From NCBI GenBank assembly GCA_963692995.1, contig OY843611.1, positions 1,116,001-1,180,000 of the forward strand: DNA of 64,000 bases, given 5' to 3'. Under the pieces are notes generated by a model. That model made no database searches, was not told the DNA's origin, and saw nothing but the letters and a program-made list of their open reading frames with translations. A program made the translations under genes and the position numbers. How positions within the stretch are numbered: the first letter of the stretch is position 1; each line of letters begins with the position of its first letter. Below are positions 1-9,572 of the stretch, piece by piece. This DNA is from Bin87 sp963692995. GTDB taxonomy: Bacteria; Chloroflexota; Dehalococcoidia; Lucifugimonadales; UBA3495.

Positions 1-168
1 GGGATGCAGGGTTACGGCAAAGCCGTTGCGATACTTGGCGACGCCCATGGCCTGGAGCCGCTTTGCCATTCGCTCGGCGTAGCAGCGCTGGCAGCCGGGG
101 CTGATCTTGTCGCAGCCGGTGACGGGGTTCCAGGTGGCGTCGGTCCACTCGATCTTGGACGCGGCCAT
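1..168 (-). CDS. DUF5131 family protein (phage Gp37/Gp68-like), 3' end outside window
   Basis: The first 56 codons of a leftward gene run off the left edge. The protein opens MAASKIEWTDATWNPVTGC and continues with a GCQRCYAERMAKRL segment. This start, including the three-Cys pattern C-x7-C-x2-C followed by YAERM, is the hallmark of the DUF5131/Gp37-Gp68 family, which is common in phages and integrative elements. The Cys cluster resembles radical-SAM-like metal sites, but the family's biochemical role is not established as far as I know. A Shine-Dalgarno sequence (AAAGGAGT) sits about 5 bases before the ATG. The gene lies downstream of the LRR gene on the same strand, separated by about 160 bases with no other reading frame. 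Confidence 0.85.
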   Translation of the reverse strand, partial: MAASKIEWTDATWNPVTGCDKISPGCQRCYAERMAKRLQAMGVAKYRNGFAVTLHP

Positions 169-327
169 GCTGACTCCTTTCTTCCTTGAGGGTAACGAAA
201 AGGTCTTGGCGAGATGCTAAGACTTTGGGTCAGATGGCGCGACGTGGCGAGAACGCAATTTGTTCAACGCTTTTGCGAAATTGGTTGCGTAGTGTTTTTG
301 CGGTTGGACTTTATTTTTGGTCTGGGA

Positions 328-1785
328 TCAGTCAATGCCGACTGTGTTGTTGCCGCTGGTCATGTGCGTCGAGCCGCTTCCGTCGGGGTGGTGCCAGGTT
401 ATGGTTCTGTTGGTATAAACGTTTTTGTCTCTCACGTTTAGCTTGCGCACTTTGCTCACGGTTTCTTCGTATTTTTCCAGGGATGCGTATATGTAGATAG
501 TCCGGAGACGGTGCAATCGCTCTCGGACCAAGGGGTGCAGGTCGTTGAGCAGGTTTTCGTCAATGTCGAGAATTGTTAGTTTTGGCAGATTGTCGAACCA
601 GCGGTAATCCAGCGCGGTTAAAGGGTTTCCTGAGGTTGATAGGTTGTATAGTGCAGGAAGGTTGGCAAAGGCGTCGTGACGTATTTCGGCGATGTTGTTG
701 TCGCTGATGTCAAGAATGCGGAGTTCGGCGTTTTTGGGGAACAGGCCGGGTGGCAGTTGGGTCAGGCCGGGGTTCTGGCAAAGGTCAAGCACGCGCAGTC
801 CGGTCAGGTCGGCGAAGGTTCCCGGTTCCAGGGCGGTAAGTTCGTTGCCGCACAGGACCAGATATTGCAGACTAGGGAGATCATTGAAAAGGCCAGGATC
901 GATGCTTGCCAGTGGGTTGTCTTGAATCCAGAGTATTTTCAGACGGGGCAGGTTGCGGAAAGTCTCCGGTTCCATTACGGTCAGCTGATTGTGGCCGAGG
1001 TAGAGAATGGATAGCTCAGGCAAATTCTGAAAGGTGTCGGGATGCAGTTCGTTGATTTGATTAGTGTGTAGCCAGAGTTCGGTCAGCTCAGGCAGGTTCT
1101 GAAATAGGTCGGGATGGAGTTCGCCGATCTTGTTTTTGGACAGAACCAGCTCGGTCAGCTGGGGCAGACTGTCGAAGTCGCCAGGCTTTAGAGTTGTTAC
1201 GTTTTTCTCGTTCAAATTCACCAGGGCGACTCGGGCGAGGGCAGCCGCGGTTACTTCCGAGCAGTGACTTTTTTCGGTTTGCCGGATCAGTTCGGCAACC
1301 ACTTCGGGAGTGCGGTCGCAGACCGGCATCGGCCTAGTTCGGGGTTCGGGGGGCCGAAGGGCGGCGGATAAGGGAGTGGCACGGCTTTCCATCTGGATTA
1401 GTTCACTGGGGTTAGACCAATTGTCTTGGTAATGTGCCGCATCTTTGCGCCGGGCAATCACCTGAAAGGTGTAGTCGGCCGTTTCGTTCAGGCCGTCGAT
1501 CCGGTGAATGTAGCGTTCTCTTCTTGCGTCGGGGACGACTGCGGGCAACCATCGATGCCGGTTTTCCATGTTATCAGTCAGGTGAATCCAGTAGGAATGG
1601 GCATCGGGCAAGGGTTTCCAGCTGAGCAGCGTGGCGCCCTCGGCTTCGCTCCAGTGGGCGGTCAGGTCAAACTCGTGGGACGGCGGCCCGTCGGCTTGCG
1701 CCGGTTGGGAGGAGATTGAGATTGCGGCAAAGAGGCCGACGATCAGCAGGGCGAGAACGGGGAGTGAGAACTTGGCGTATGACAT
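328..1785 (-). CDS. Secreted FnIII-like / leucine-rich-repeat protein
   Basis: A 485-residue protein beginning with a signal peptide (hydrophobic residues about 8-26, then AQA-DG). Residues about 40-125 look like a fibronectin-III-type domain, with a conserved Trp near the start (LLSWKPLPDAHSYWIHL) and an ending like YTFQVIARR. Residues about 155-420 are roughly ten leucine-rich repeats of the L-x2-L-x-L-x2-N-x-I type with 24-residue spacing (repeated LFQNLPELTELWL-like units), typical of ligand-binding surface LRR proteins. The family suggests an extracytoplasmic protein for binding or adhesion; the partner is unknown. A GAGGAGG ribosome site sits 7 bases before the ATG. The gene is divergent from the giant surface-like protein, separated by 123 bases that must hold both promoters. 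Confidence 0.85.
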   Translation of the reverse strand: MSYAKFSLPVLALLIVGLFAAISISSQPAQADGPPSHEFDLTAHWSEAEGATLLSWKPLPDAHSYWIHLTDNMENRHRWLPAVVPDARRERYIHRIDGLNETADYTFQVIARRKDAAHYQDNWSNPSELIQMESRATPLSAALRPPEPRTRPMPVCDRTPEVVAELIRQTEKSHCSEVTAAALARVALVNLNEKNVTTLKPGDFDSLPQLTELVLSKNKIGELHPDLFQNLPELTELWLHTNQINELHPDTFQNLPELSILYLGHNQLTVMEPETFRNLPRLKILWIQDNPLASIDPGLFNDLPSLQYLVLCGNELTALEPGTFADLTGLRVLDLCQNPGLTQLPPGLFPKNAELRILDISDNNIAEIRHDAFANLPALYNLSTSGNPLTALDYRWFDNLPKLTILDIDENLLNDLHPLVRERLHRLRTIYIYASLEKYEETVSKVRKLNVRDKNVYTNRTITWHHPDGSGSTHMTSGNNTVGID

Positions 1786-1908
1786 GGCTTGACCTCCTCG
1801 GATCAGGGAGTGGGACGGTGGCCCGGAGACGGGCCATCGTAAAGTTTCGGGTTATCTGTTTGCTGCGAGATAACGCGGGCGGCGGAGTGCCGGCCCGACG
1901 GGAAGGCG

Positions 1909-4900
1909 ATGATGGTAGCAGCATTGGCATTGATTTGGCAGTTTCGGCGGGTCGCGTGGCTGGCGGTTCCGCTGCTGGTGATTTTGGCGATTATGAGCCT
2001 GGGCTGGTTCGCTCAAGTTGGCTATGGGGACGATCACGACCATGGTTATGATCCGCCGCTGGGAAAGACTAAGAGTAAGACGGATACTGGTGATACTCGT
2101 GTGACGGAAACGACGGTTGATTCTCATACTGGGAAAAAAACGACTACTCAGACGGTTATCGATAAGGATGGAAATGTAAAGGCTGAGTATTGTAGCGGTC
2201 GTAATTGCGATGGTGGCGGCGGCGGCGATGATGACGAACCTGATGCTCAGGATATAGCAAATACCGCGGCCGCCGATGAGATGCGGAGGGCTACGCTGAA
2301 GGCGCGGCAGACGCCGACGCCGACGCCGAGGCCGACGCGGACTCATTGCGAGAAGTATCCGGGCAGTACGTTCTGCGTCACGCCGGAGCCCACGCGGCCC
2401 TTTTGCGAGAGGAATCCGGATCATCATCGGTGTTCTACGGCATCGCTAATGCCAACGCCGGCGCCCACGTCCTCGCCCAAGGGGACTTTTTGTGAGCGGG
2501 TTCCGAGTAGTGTGTCGTGCATCACGCCCACGCCCGTGCCGGCTGCCACGCCCGTGCCGGCTGCCACGCCCGTGCCGGCTGCCACGCCTGTGCCTGCCGC
2601 CACGGCAATGCCGACGCCCCGGCCCACGGCAATGCCGACGCTACGGCCCACGCGGGCGCCCACGCTTGCGCCCACGCTTGCGCCCCAACTTCCTTACTGC
2701 GAAAGGAATCCGGGGGCGTATTCCTGCCGTCAATCCAGCCCTACGGCTACGCCCAGGCCGGTTCCCACGAATACGCCGATGCCGACGCCTAGCCCGGTGT
2801 TTAGTTTTGCTTATTGCTGGCATCGTCGGTGGCAGCAAGAGTGTCGCCATTACTTTCCTACACCGACGCCAAAGCCGAAGGTGGCGCCCGCTAACACGCC
2901 CGTTCCGGTTGAAGATGACGGTTCGGTTTCAACCGTACCTGATTACCTCGCCACCCGTCGCGCCGAATCCGACCTGGCAACTCGCCGCGCCGAAATCGAC
3001 AACCTGGCAACCCGCCGCGCCGAAATCGCCGACCTCGCAACCCGCCGCGCCAACGCTGACCTGGCAACCCGCCGCGCCGAAGTCGCCAACCTGGCAACCC
3101 GTCAGGCCGAAGCCGGCAACCTGGCAACGCGCCGCGCGGAATCCGACCTGGCTACCCGCCGTGCCAATGCCAACCTCGCTACCCGTCGCGCCGAATCCAA
3201 CCTCGCTACCCGCCGCGCCGATGCCGACGCCAACTTGGCAACCCGTCGCGCTGCATCCAACCTCGCTACTCGCCGCGCCGATGCCGACGCCGACCTGGCA
3301 ACCCGCCGCGCCAGCGCTGACCTCGCCACCCGCCGCGCCGAAGCTAACCTCGCTACCCGCCGCGCCAGCGCCGACCTGGCAACCCGTCGCGCTGCCGACC
3401 TCGCCACCCGCCGCGCCGCCGACCTCGCCACCCGCCGCGCCGCAGCCGCCGCCACCCGCGTCGCAATCGATGCCCTCCGCCGGGCCGCGTTGGATGCCGC
3501 CAAGCAGGCTAACCGGGCCGCTGAACTGGCCGAAAAAGCCGCCGATCTAGCCGACGCCACTACCGGCGGGTCGGATAAGGCCGGCGACCGTATCACCGAT
3601 GCCCGCGGCAAGGCCGACGCCGCCGACACGGCGGCCCGCATCGCCGAAAAGGCCGCGGACCGGGCCCGCAACACCGGGCGCCCCGACGCGGTGCGCGCCG
3701 CCGACCAGGCTGATCAGGCCGCCAAACGGGCCCGCGACGCCGCCATCCGCGCTCGTGTCGCTGCCGACCGCCTGGCCGACCGCGTGGCCTTGCACCAAGC
3801 CAGGGAGCAGGCGCTGAAAGACGCCACCGCCGTCGTTGCCGACGCTTTACGAGCCAAGACTAAGGCTGATGAGGCCGCGGACCAGGCCGATGCCACCACC
3901 GGCTCCGACCCCAAGGCTAAGAGCATCGCCACCGTGGCCCGGAAGGCGGCCGACGACGCTTTCGAGAAGGCCGATCTGGTGGACGATGTGGCCGAGCGGC
4001 TGCGCCGTCTGGGACTGACCGACCATGCCGACCGGCTGGAACGGATTGCGGATCTGGTGCGCGACGCCGGCCGCAAGGCTGACCGGGCCGCCGCTAATCT
4101 GGAAGAGCGCATCGCCGACGCCCAGTCGGACCAGGCCCTGATCGACGCCGCGGACACGGCGGCCCGGGACGCCGACACGGCGTCCCGCGATGCCCACACC
4201 AAGGCGGCCGACGCGGAAACCGCCGATTGCGCCGCCGCCGACGCTGCGGATAAAGTCGCCGCCGCGGAAGACGCCGGGCAAATCGCCCGGCAGAAGGCCG
4301 ACCTGGCGGAGGCGGCGGCCGGCCGGGCCGCTGCCGCCGGGCTAAAAGCCGCCGCCGGCCGGGCCCAGCGCGCTGCCGGCCGGGCCGACCGGGCCGCCGA
4401 CCGGGCCTTCCGGGCGGCGCGCAACCTGGCGGCCTGCATCTTGCAAGCCGAGATCGACGCGGCAACCGACGCGGCCAACGCCGCCGCCGATGATGCCAAT
4501 GCCGCCGCGGACGCGCTGGCCGCGGCGGACTGCTCCGACGCCGACGTTGCGGACAAGATTGCGGCGGCTCAGGAACGGGCGACGCTGGCCGTCGGCAAGG
4601 CGCGGGAGGCCCGCGCCGCCGCTGGCCGGGCCCGTCGGGCCGGCTTGACCGACGCCGCCACCGCCGCGGACGCCGCCGCCGGGCGCGCCGAGGCCGCGGC
4701 GCGGCGCATCGCTACGCTGCTGGCCGATTGGCAAGCCTGCATTCCCGGCGCGGCAACGGATGCCGACGCCCTGGCGAAAGCCGCCGAGGATGCCGCCGAC
4801 GCTGCTATTGCGGCGGCGGAAGTCGCTAATGACGCGGCGGAGGACGCCGACGCCGTAGTAAAGGCCGCGGACTGCTCCGACGCCGCCGCTCCGGGCAAGG

Positions 4901-7200
4901 TCGCCGCGGCGCGGGCCGCCGCCGTTGTCGCGGACCGGAAGGCCCACGTCGCCCGCGTGGCCGCCGCCGCCGCGCGTCGCGTGGGACGGACGGACGCTGC
5001 GGATAAGGCTGACCGAGCCGCGGTCGCCGCATCATCCGCCGCCGACCGAGCCACTGCATCGGCGCTGAGCCTGGAACTCTGCATTTTGGCGGCGGCGACC
5101 GACGCCGCCGCTGATGCGGCGAATCGGGCGGCCAAGGTTGCCAACGCCGCCGCGGACGCCGCGGACGCCGCTGATCCGGCCGCCGCCGACGCCACCGATA
5201 AGGTCGTCGAGGCCCGCAGGGCCGGCAAGGACGCCCTGGTCAAGGCTGACGCGGCGGAAGACGCGGCTGGCAAGGCCCGCGTCGCCGGCTTGATCGAGGC
5301 CGCGGACCGGGCGAAGGCCGCCGCGGATCGGGCGCGGACGGCGGGCCGACGGGCCCTGGCGGCGGCCGACAATCTGGCGGCTCGGATTGTCGCCGTCCGG
5401 TCGGTCTCCGCCATTTGCGACGCGGCGCGTCAGGCGGCGACGGACGCCAATACCGCCGCGGACGTGGCGAACCTGGCCGCGACGCAAGCCGACAAGGCTG
5501 ATCCGTCGGCTTCCGACGCGAAGGCTAAAGCCGACCGGGCCGAAGCCGCCGCCGACCGGGCGTCGGAGCAGGCTCGCATTGCCGAAGTCAAGGCGGATCT
5601 GGCGAACAAGGCCGGCTGCATCGCGGACGGCGCCGCCGCGGTCGCGGCGGCGGTGCGCGCTCGTGACGCCGCCCAGAAAGCGCGTCAGGCGGCGGCCGAC
5701 CTGAGGGCGAAAATCGCCGCGCTGGTCAAAGCCCCGGACGGCGGCGACACCTCCGCCTTGCGTCAGGAGGTGGCCGACGCCATCGCCGCCGCCCGATTGG
5801 CGGCGCAGCGGGCCGACGCTGGCGTCAAGGCGTTGCAGGATGTTGATTGCTCGGCCGATAACGCGGCGGCCGAAGCGGCGCAGGTGGGCGCTTGGGCGGC
5901 GCAGGCCCGTTTGAAGGCCGCGGCATTGCGCGAGGCGGGCAGCCGCGCGGCGGCGGCCGGTTTGTTGACGCTGGCCGGCGACGCGGCCCGGATCGCCGGC
6001 GCGACGGAGGCCGCGGCGCAGCGGGCTTGGGACGCGATGCAGGCCAAGAACGCTTGCATCCGCGCGGCCGGCGGCGACGTAATTGCGCCGGTTGACACTC
6101 TGGACGATGCGGCCGACGCTCTGAAGGACGCGGTGGACGGCGCGCAGGACGCGGCGGATGATGCGGACGGTTACGCGGATCGCGCGGAGGATTATGCCGA
6201 CCAAGCGCGGGATAAGGCGGATGCGATAGAGGAAGACCCGGAGGCCAGCGACCAGGCCAAAGCCGACGCTCGCCAGGCTGAAGCCGACGCCCGCAAAGCC
6301 GCGGATCAGGCGCGGGACGCCGCGGATCGAGCGCAGGACTTGGCGGACGATGCGGCCCAGCCGGAAGTCACCCTGGCGCAGGCTCAGCAGCTACGGAAGG
6401 CTGCCGAGGAAGCGCGGGACGCGGCGCGGGACGCCATGGCCCAGGCCGCGGCCGCCGTAGGCCGGTTCATTGTCATCATTCGCTTTTTGCCGCCGCCGAC
6501 GCGGATTTACGTGCGGCCGACGCGCCGCTCTTTCTGGCGGACGCCGACGCCGCGCCCGACGCCGACGCCGGCGCCGTCATCCTTCGCCGGACCCGTGGGC
6601 AGCCCGGGCGAGGCCGTGCCGGTGGCAATGCCCCGCGCTGTGTCGCCGCCGCGTTGGTTCGAGACGGGCCGGATGGCGCGGGCGCCGGCGGCTCGCGGCT
6701 CAGCCGGCGCCGGCCGGGTTCCCCTGCTGGCGCTGGGTTCAGGAGTTCGGCTGGGCCGGCCCTGGGGAGCGGCGGAGCAGGCCGCGCCGCCGTCCTGCCC
6801 CGGTCGGCAAGAGGAAATGGATGCTTACCGGGCGATGTTCGCCGAGCAGCAAACGGCCATCGTCGATCCGGACGCCGCTGCCGGCAAAGCGCTACCGGCG
6901 CTGGAAACCCCGGATGCCTACTGCGCCCGGTTGCAGTTGCTGGACTCCGTGCGCGGCTTTCTCCGTTCCATCACCGGCCTGGTTCTGGCGCTGACCGGGA
7001 TGCTGCTGCTCTTTGTCGTCATCGTCTGGGGTCTCGACGCCGGCTCTTCGCAAACCCGGAGCTGGGTCCGGCAGACGGCTTCCGGCTCCCTGGTCGCCAC
7101 AATCGGCGTGAGCGCCCTCTGGGGGTTTTACGAAATCGTCCTGGGCGCTTTGCTGGGCGTCGGTTTGTCCAGCGGTTATTTCTACTTTTTCTTTCCCTAA
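1909..7200 (+). CDS. Giant Ala-rich repeat protein with pilin-like C-terminus
   Basis: A 1763-residue protein built in blocks. Residues about 10-35 are a membrane anchor or signal. Residues 130-325 are Pro/Thr linkers with five Cys pairs of the form C-E-R-x-P-x4-C. Residues about 346-517 hold 18 copies of LATRRA-x(2-5). Residues about 518-1520 are almost entirely Ala/Asp/Arg/Lys helix, with segmental repeats near 100 residues often punctuated by ADCSDA and CILxA. A second Pro/Thr linker follows. Two hydrophobic helices lie at about 1685-1706 and 1725-1752, separated by a short basic loop, ending in YFYFFFP. The C-terminal pair, directly before a VirB4 gene, resembles VirB2/TrbC-type pilins. 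I infer a membrane-anchored extended fibre linked to the secretion apparatus. The ATG pair at 1909/1912 follows GGAAGG. No homologue is recognised. Confidence 0.8.
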   Translation: MMVAALALIWQFRRVAWLAVPLLVILAIMSLGWFAQVGYGDDHDHGYDPPLGKTKSKTDTGDTRVTETTVDSHTGKKTTTQTVIDKDGNVKAEYCSGRNCDGGGGGDDDEPDAQDIANTAAADEMRRATLKARQTPTPTPRPTRTHCEKYPGSTFCVTPEPTRPFCERNPDHHRCSTASLMPTPAPTSSPKGTFCERVPSSVSCITPTPVPAATPVPAATPVPAATPVPAATAMPTPRPTAMPTLRPTRAPTLAPTLAPQLPYCERNPGAYSCRQSSPTATPRPVPTNTPMPTPSPVFSFAYCWHRRWQQECRHYFPTPTPKPKVAPANTPVPVEDDGSVSTVPDYLATRRAESDLATRRAEIDNLATRRAEIADLATRRANADLATRRAEVANLATRQAEAGNLATRRAESDLATRRANANLATRRAESNLATRRADADANLATRRAASNLATRRADADADLATRRASADLATRRAEANLATRRASADLATRRAADLATRRAADLATRRAAAAATRVAIDALRRAALDAAKQANRAAELAEKAADLADATTGGSDKAGDRITDARGKADAADTAARIAEKAADRARNTGRPDAVRAADQADQAAKRARDAAIRARVAADRLADRVALHQAREQALKDATAVVADALRAKTKADEAADQADATTGSDPKAKSIATVARKAADDAFEKADLVDDVAERLRRLGLTDHADRLERIADLVRDAGRKADRAAANLEERIADAQSDQALIDAADTAARDADTASRDAHTKAADAETADCAAADAADKVAAAEDAGQIARQKADLAEAAAGRAAAAGLKAAAGRAQRAAGRADRAADRAFRAARNLAACILQAEIDAATDAANAAADDANAAADALAAADCSDADVADKIAAAQERATLAVGKAREARAAAGRARRAGLTDAATAADAAAGRAEAAARRIATLLADWQACIPGAATDADALAKAAEDAADAAIAAAEVANDAAEDADAVVKAADCSDAAAPGKVAAARAAAVVADRKAHVARVAAAAARRVGRTDAADKADRAAVAASSAADRATASALSLELCILAAATDAAADAANRAAKVANAAADAADAADPAAADATDKVVEARRAGKDALVKADAAEDAAGKARVAGLIEAADRAKAAADRARTAGRRALAAADNLAARIVAVRSVSAICDAARQAATDANTAADVANLAATQADKADPSASDAKAKADRAEAAADRASEQARIAEVKADLANKAGCIADGAAAVAAAVRARDAAQKARQAAADLRAKIAALVKAPDGGDTSALRQEVADAIAAARLAAQRADAGVKALQDVDCSADNAAAEAAQVGAWAAQARLKAAALREAGSRAAAAGLLTLAGDAARIAGATEAAAQRAWDAMQAKNACIRAAGGDVIAPVDTLDDAADALKDAVDGAQDAADDADGYADRAEDYADQARDKADAIEEDPEASDQAKADARQAEADARKAADQARDAADRAQDLADDAAQPEVTLAQAQQLRKAAEEARDAARDAMAQAAAAVGRFIVIIRFLPPPTRIYVRPTRRSFWRTPTPRPTPTPAPSSFAGPVGSPGEAVPVAMPRAVSPPRWFETGRMARAPAARGSAGAGRVPLLALGSGVRLGRPWGAAEQAAPPSCPGRQEEMDAYRAMFAEQQTAIVDPDAAAGKALPALETPDAYCARLQLLDSVRGFLRSITGLVLALTGMLLLFVVIVWGLDAGSSQTRSWVRQTASGSLVATIGVSALWGFYEIVLGALLGVGLSSGYFYFFFP
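2947..3460 (+). repeat. In-frame tandem repeats encoding 18 LATRRA units
   Basis: About 510 bp of imperfect tandem repeats, 24-33 bp per unit, based on CTGGCAACCCGCCGCGCC and synonymous variants. They lie inside the giant protein gene. Unit length varies (8, 9, 10 or 11 codons) but always by whole codons, so the frame is kept. One copy reads ATRQA and the last decays to ATRVA. Such an array can expand or contract by recombination. Confidence 0.9.
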
Positions 7201-7237
7201 CCCGTTCTTTTCCCAACCCGGTAGCGGAGGCTGAATT

Positions 7238-9562
7238 ATGACCAGGGCAATGACGGCGGCGACGCGGCGGATCAAAAGGGCGACGGCCGATTTGCTGCGC
7301 CCGCAGCGGCACGTCGGCGACCTGCTGGGCGTGGACGCCGCCGGCGCCGACTTCGTGCTGGGTAGCGACGGAGCGCGCACCTGCGCCTGGCAGATCGCCA
7401 GCCAGGATTTCCGCGATGAACGGACGCTGGCGGCCTGGCGGCGCTTTCTGCTGGCCCTGCGCTTTCCGGCGTCCTTTCTGGTGCGGCAGCATCCGCCGGG
7501 GTTCGGCGAACTGATCGACTGGTTCGAGAAGCGCCGGCCGTCGGGGCTGAGTTTGGGCGTTCCGGCCGCCGTCGGCGACGCGCTGACCGGCTGGCTGAAG
7601 GGCCTGCCCGGCGACGGGGACGCGCTGGACCGGGAAATCTACCTGCTGACCGGTCAGGATCACGCCGCCGACGCGGAGTCCCTGCTGGTCGCGGCCGGCT
7701 GGGCCGTCCGCCCGGTGTCCGGCGACGATCTGCGACGGCTGTGGGCGGGCAGCGTAGCCGGCCGTTCCGCCAGCTCCTGCTACGGGATGGCTCCGGGGGA
7801 TGTGGCCGTTCCCGACTGCGCGCCGGGCGTCGGCAGCCTGCGCCTGGGCCAGCGCTGGGTTCGGGTCTTTGAAGTTGACCAGTGGCCGCGGCGGCTCTCG
7901 CCGATGTTTCTGGAAAGCGTGTTCGGCCTGGGCTTTGAGTTGGACTTCATCCTGCGCCTGTACCCGCTGAACAAGGCGGAATCCCTCGGCTTTCTCAATA
8001 TGAAGAAACTGGCTTTCGAGTCGCAGCAGATCGATCTGATCAAGCGGGGCCGGCTGGTGCCGCCGGAGGTGGAAGGCGGCATCGGCGACGCGGATCGGAT
8101 GCTGGAACAGCTCAGCCGCAACGAAGGCGGCCTGTTCCGGGTCGCCGCGTCGCTGGCCCTGTACTGCGACACGCCGGAAGCCCTGGAGGAAGCGGGTCGG
8201 CAGGTCAAAATCCATTTCCAGGGGATGCAGGCCGGCGCCCGTCCCTTCCGGCTGCGGCAGGGCGCAGCCTTCGCCCGCCTGATGCCCCGAATGCAGTCGC
8301 CCCTGGGCGCTTTGCATATGGTGGATCAGGGGACGGTGGAACGCCTCTTTCCCTTCGGCCCGCCCCGGCTCAACACCGGGGTGGGCATTCCTTTCGGGAT
8401 GGATTTCCGCAGCCGCGACGTGGTGGTCTTCGACCGTTTCGCCACCGGCGGCTTCACGGCGGAATCGAACCGGCTGGGGGTGGGCGAAGTCCGGCGCAAC
8501 CCGCATATGACGGTGCTGGCGCCGGCCGGTTCGGGGAAGTCTTTCGCGGTCAAGGTGCTGGCCCTGCGGGAATGCAGCCGGGGCATTCCGGTGTATTTGA
8601 TTGACCCGGAAGGGGAATACGCCTTGTTGGCTCGGCAGATGGGCGGACGGGTTTTCCATCCGGGCCGGGAGAACTCCGGCGTCAACCCCTTTCAGCTGAT
8701 CTATCAGTCGGTGGATCAATTGGCGCTGCAAGTGGCCGGGCTGGTTGCGCTGCTGGAGATGATGCTGGCCCGGCGCGGGCCGGCGTCGGGTCTGGAGACG
8801 ACGCTGGACTATTGCCTGAACCGGTTTTATCAGCAGGAACTGGCGCAAGCGACGGAGCCGTCGCCGGTTCTGGGCAACGGCGGGATTTTCGCCTTTGAGC
8901 GTTTCCTGCGGGAGCTGGCGGTCAGTGTCGTCGAAGCGGGAACGCTGGCCGACGAACTGGCTCCCTTCGTTACCGGCAGCTACCGGTTTCTTTTCGCTCA
9001 GGAAGGGGACTCCGCCCTGGTTCAGCGGGAGGAAGCGCCCTTCACCGTGTTCAATTTGCAGGCGCTGCACGACGATATGAAAGCGGCGGCGACGATGCTC
9101 TGCTGTCAGACGGTGTGGGGACTGGCGATGTCGGTGACCCGGCCTCGGCTGATGGTGGTTGACGAATGCTGGACGGTGCTGATGTCGCCCAGCGGCGCGC
9201 AGGCTCTGATGACCATGGTCAAGCGGGGGCGCAAGTATCGTTTGGGACTGGTTACGATTACCCAGGACATTGAGGACTTTCTGGACGGGGACAGCCAGGC
9301 GGGGCTGGCCGGCCACGCCGGACTGTCGCTGCTGGCTAATTCCGCGGACTGCTTTCTGCTGCGGCAGAGTCCGGGGGCGGCGGAACTGATCCAGCGCAAG
9401 TTGGCCTTGAGCGATGAACAGCGGGTTTTCTTGACCCAGGCGCGGGTGGGCGAAGGGTTGCTGCTGACGGATCAGGGCAGTTTTCCGGTGCGGGTGGTGG
9501 CGACGCCGGCCGAGTACGAACTGATTGAGAACGACGGCTGGCGCAGGGACGCGGCGGGTTAG
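7238..9562 (+). CDS. VirB4/TraC-type conjugative ATPase
   Basis: A 774-residue protein with the layout of VirB4-family ATPases that power type IV secretion at the inner membrane. The N-terminal half is less conserved. The C-terminal RecA-like domain has Walker A APAGSGKSFAVK at about residues 429-440, then YLIDPEGEYALL, Walker B LMVVDECW at about 637-644 (Asp-Glu present), and the downstream KRGRKYRLGLVTITQD segment typical of VirB4/TraC. The length is normal for the family. The gene starts 37 bases after the giant pilin-like protein with a GGAGG site 8 bases before the ATG. It overlaps no essential part of the lipoprotein gene that follows, so one operon is likely. It marks the element as at least derived from a conjugative system; no VirD4 or relaxase gene is visible here. 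Confidence 0.93.
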   Translation: MTRAMTAATRRIKRATADLLRPQRHVGDLLGVDAAGADFVLGSDGARTCAWQIASQDFRDERTLAAWRRFLLALRFPASFLVRQHPPGFGELIDWFEKRRPSGLSLGVPAAVGDALTGWLKGLPGDGDALDREIYLLTGQDHAADAESLLVAAGWAVRPVSGDDLRRLWAGSVAGRSASSCYGMAPGDVAVPDCAPGVGSLRLGQRWVRVFEVDQWPRRLSPMFLESVFGLGFELDFILRLYPLNKAESLGFLNMKKLAFESQQIDLIKRGRLVPPEVEGGIGDADRMLEQLSRNEGGLFRVAASLALYCDTPEALEEAGRQVKIHFQGMQAGARPFRLRQGAAFARLMPRMQSPLGALHMVDQGTVERLFPFGPPRLNTGVGIPFGMDFRSRDVVVFDRFATGGFTAESNRLGVGEVRRNPHMTVLAPAGSGKSFAVKVLALRECSRGIPVYLIDPEGEYALLARQMGGRVFHPGRENSGVNPFQLIYQSVDQLALQVAGLVALLEMMLARRGPASGLETTLDYCLNRFYQQELAQATEPSPVLGNGGIFAFERFLRELAVSVVEAGTLADELAPFVTGSYRFLFAQEGDSALVQREEAPFTVFNLQALHDDMKAAATMLCCQTVWGLAMSVTRPRLMVVDECWTVLMSPSGAQALMTMVKRGRKYRLGLVTITQDIEDFLDGDSQAGLAGHAGLSLLANSADCFLLRQSPGAAELIQRKLALSDEQRVFLTQARVGEGLLLTDQGSFPVRVVATPAEYELIENDGWRRDAAG

Positions 9563-9572
9563 GGGCTTGGGA

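Noticed and set aside
2424..6204. Several long frames on both strands within the giant repeat gene
   Set aside because: They are Arg/Pro/Ser-rich shadows of the same repeats; only the 1909-7200 frame has start signal, membrane helices and consistent blocks.
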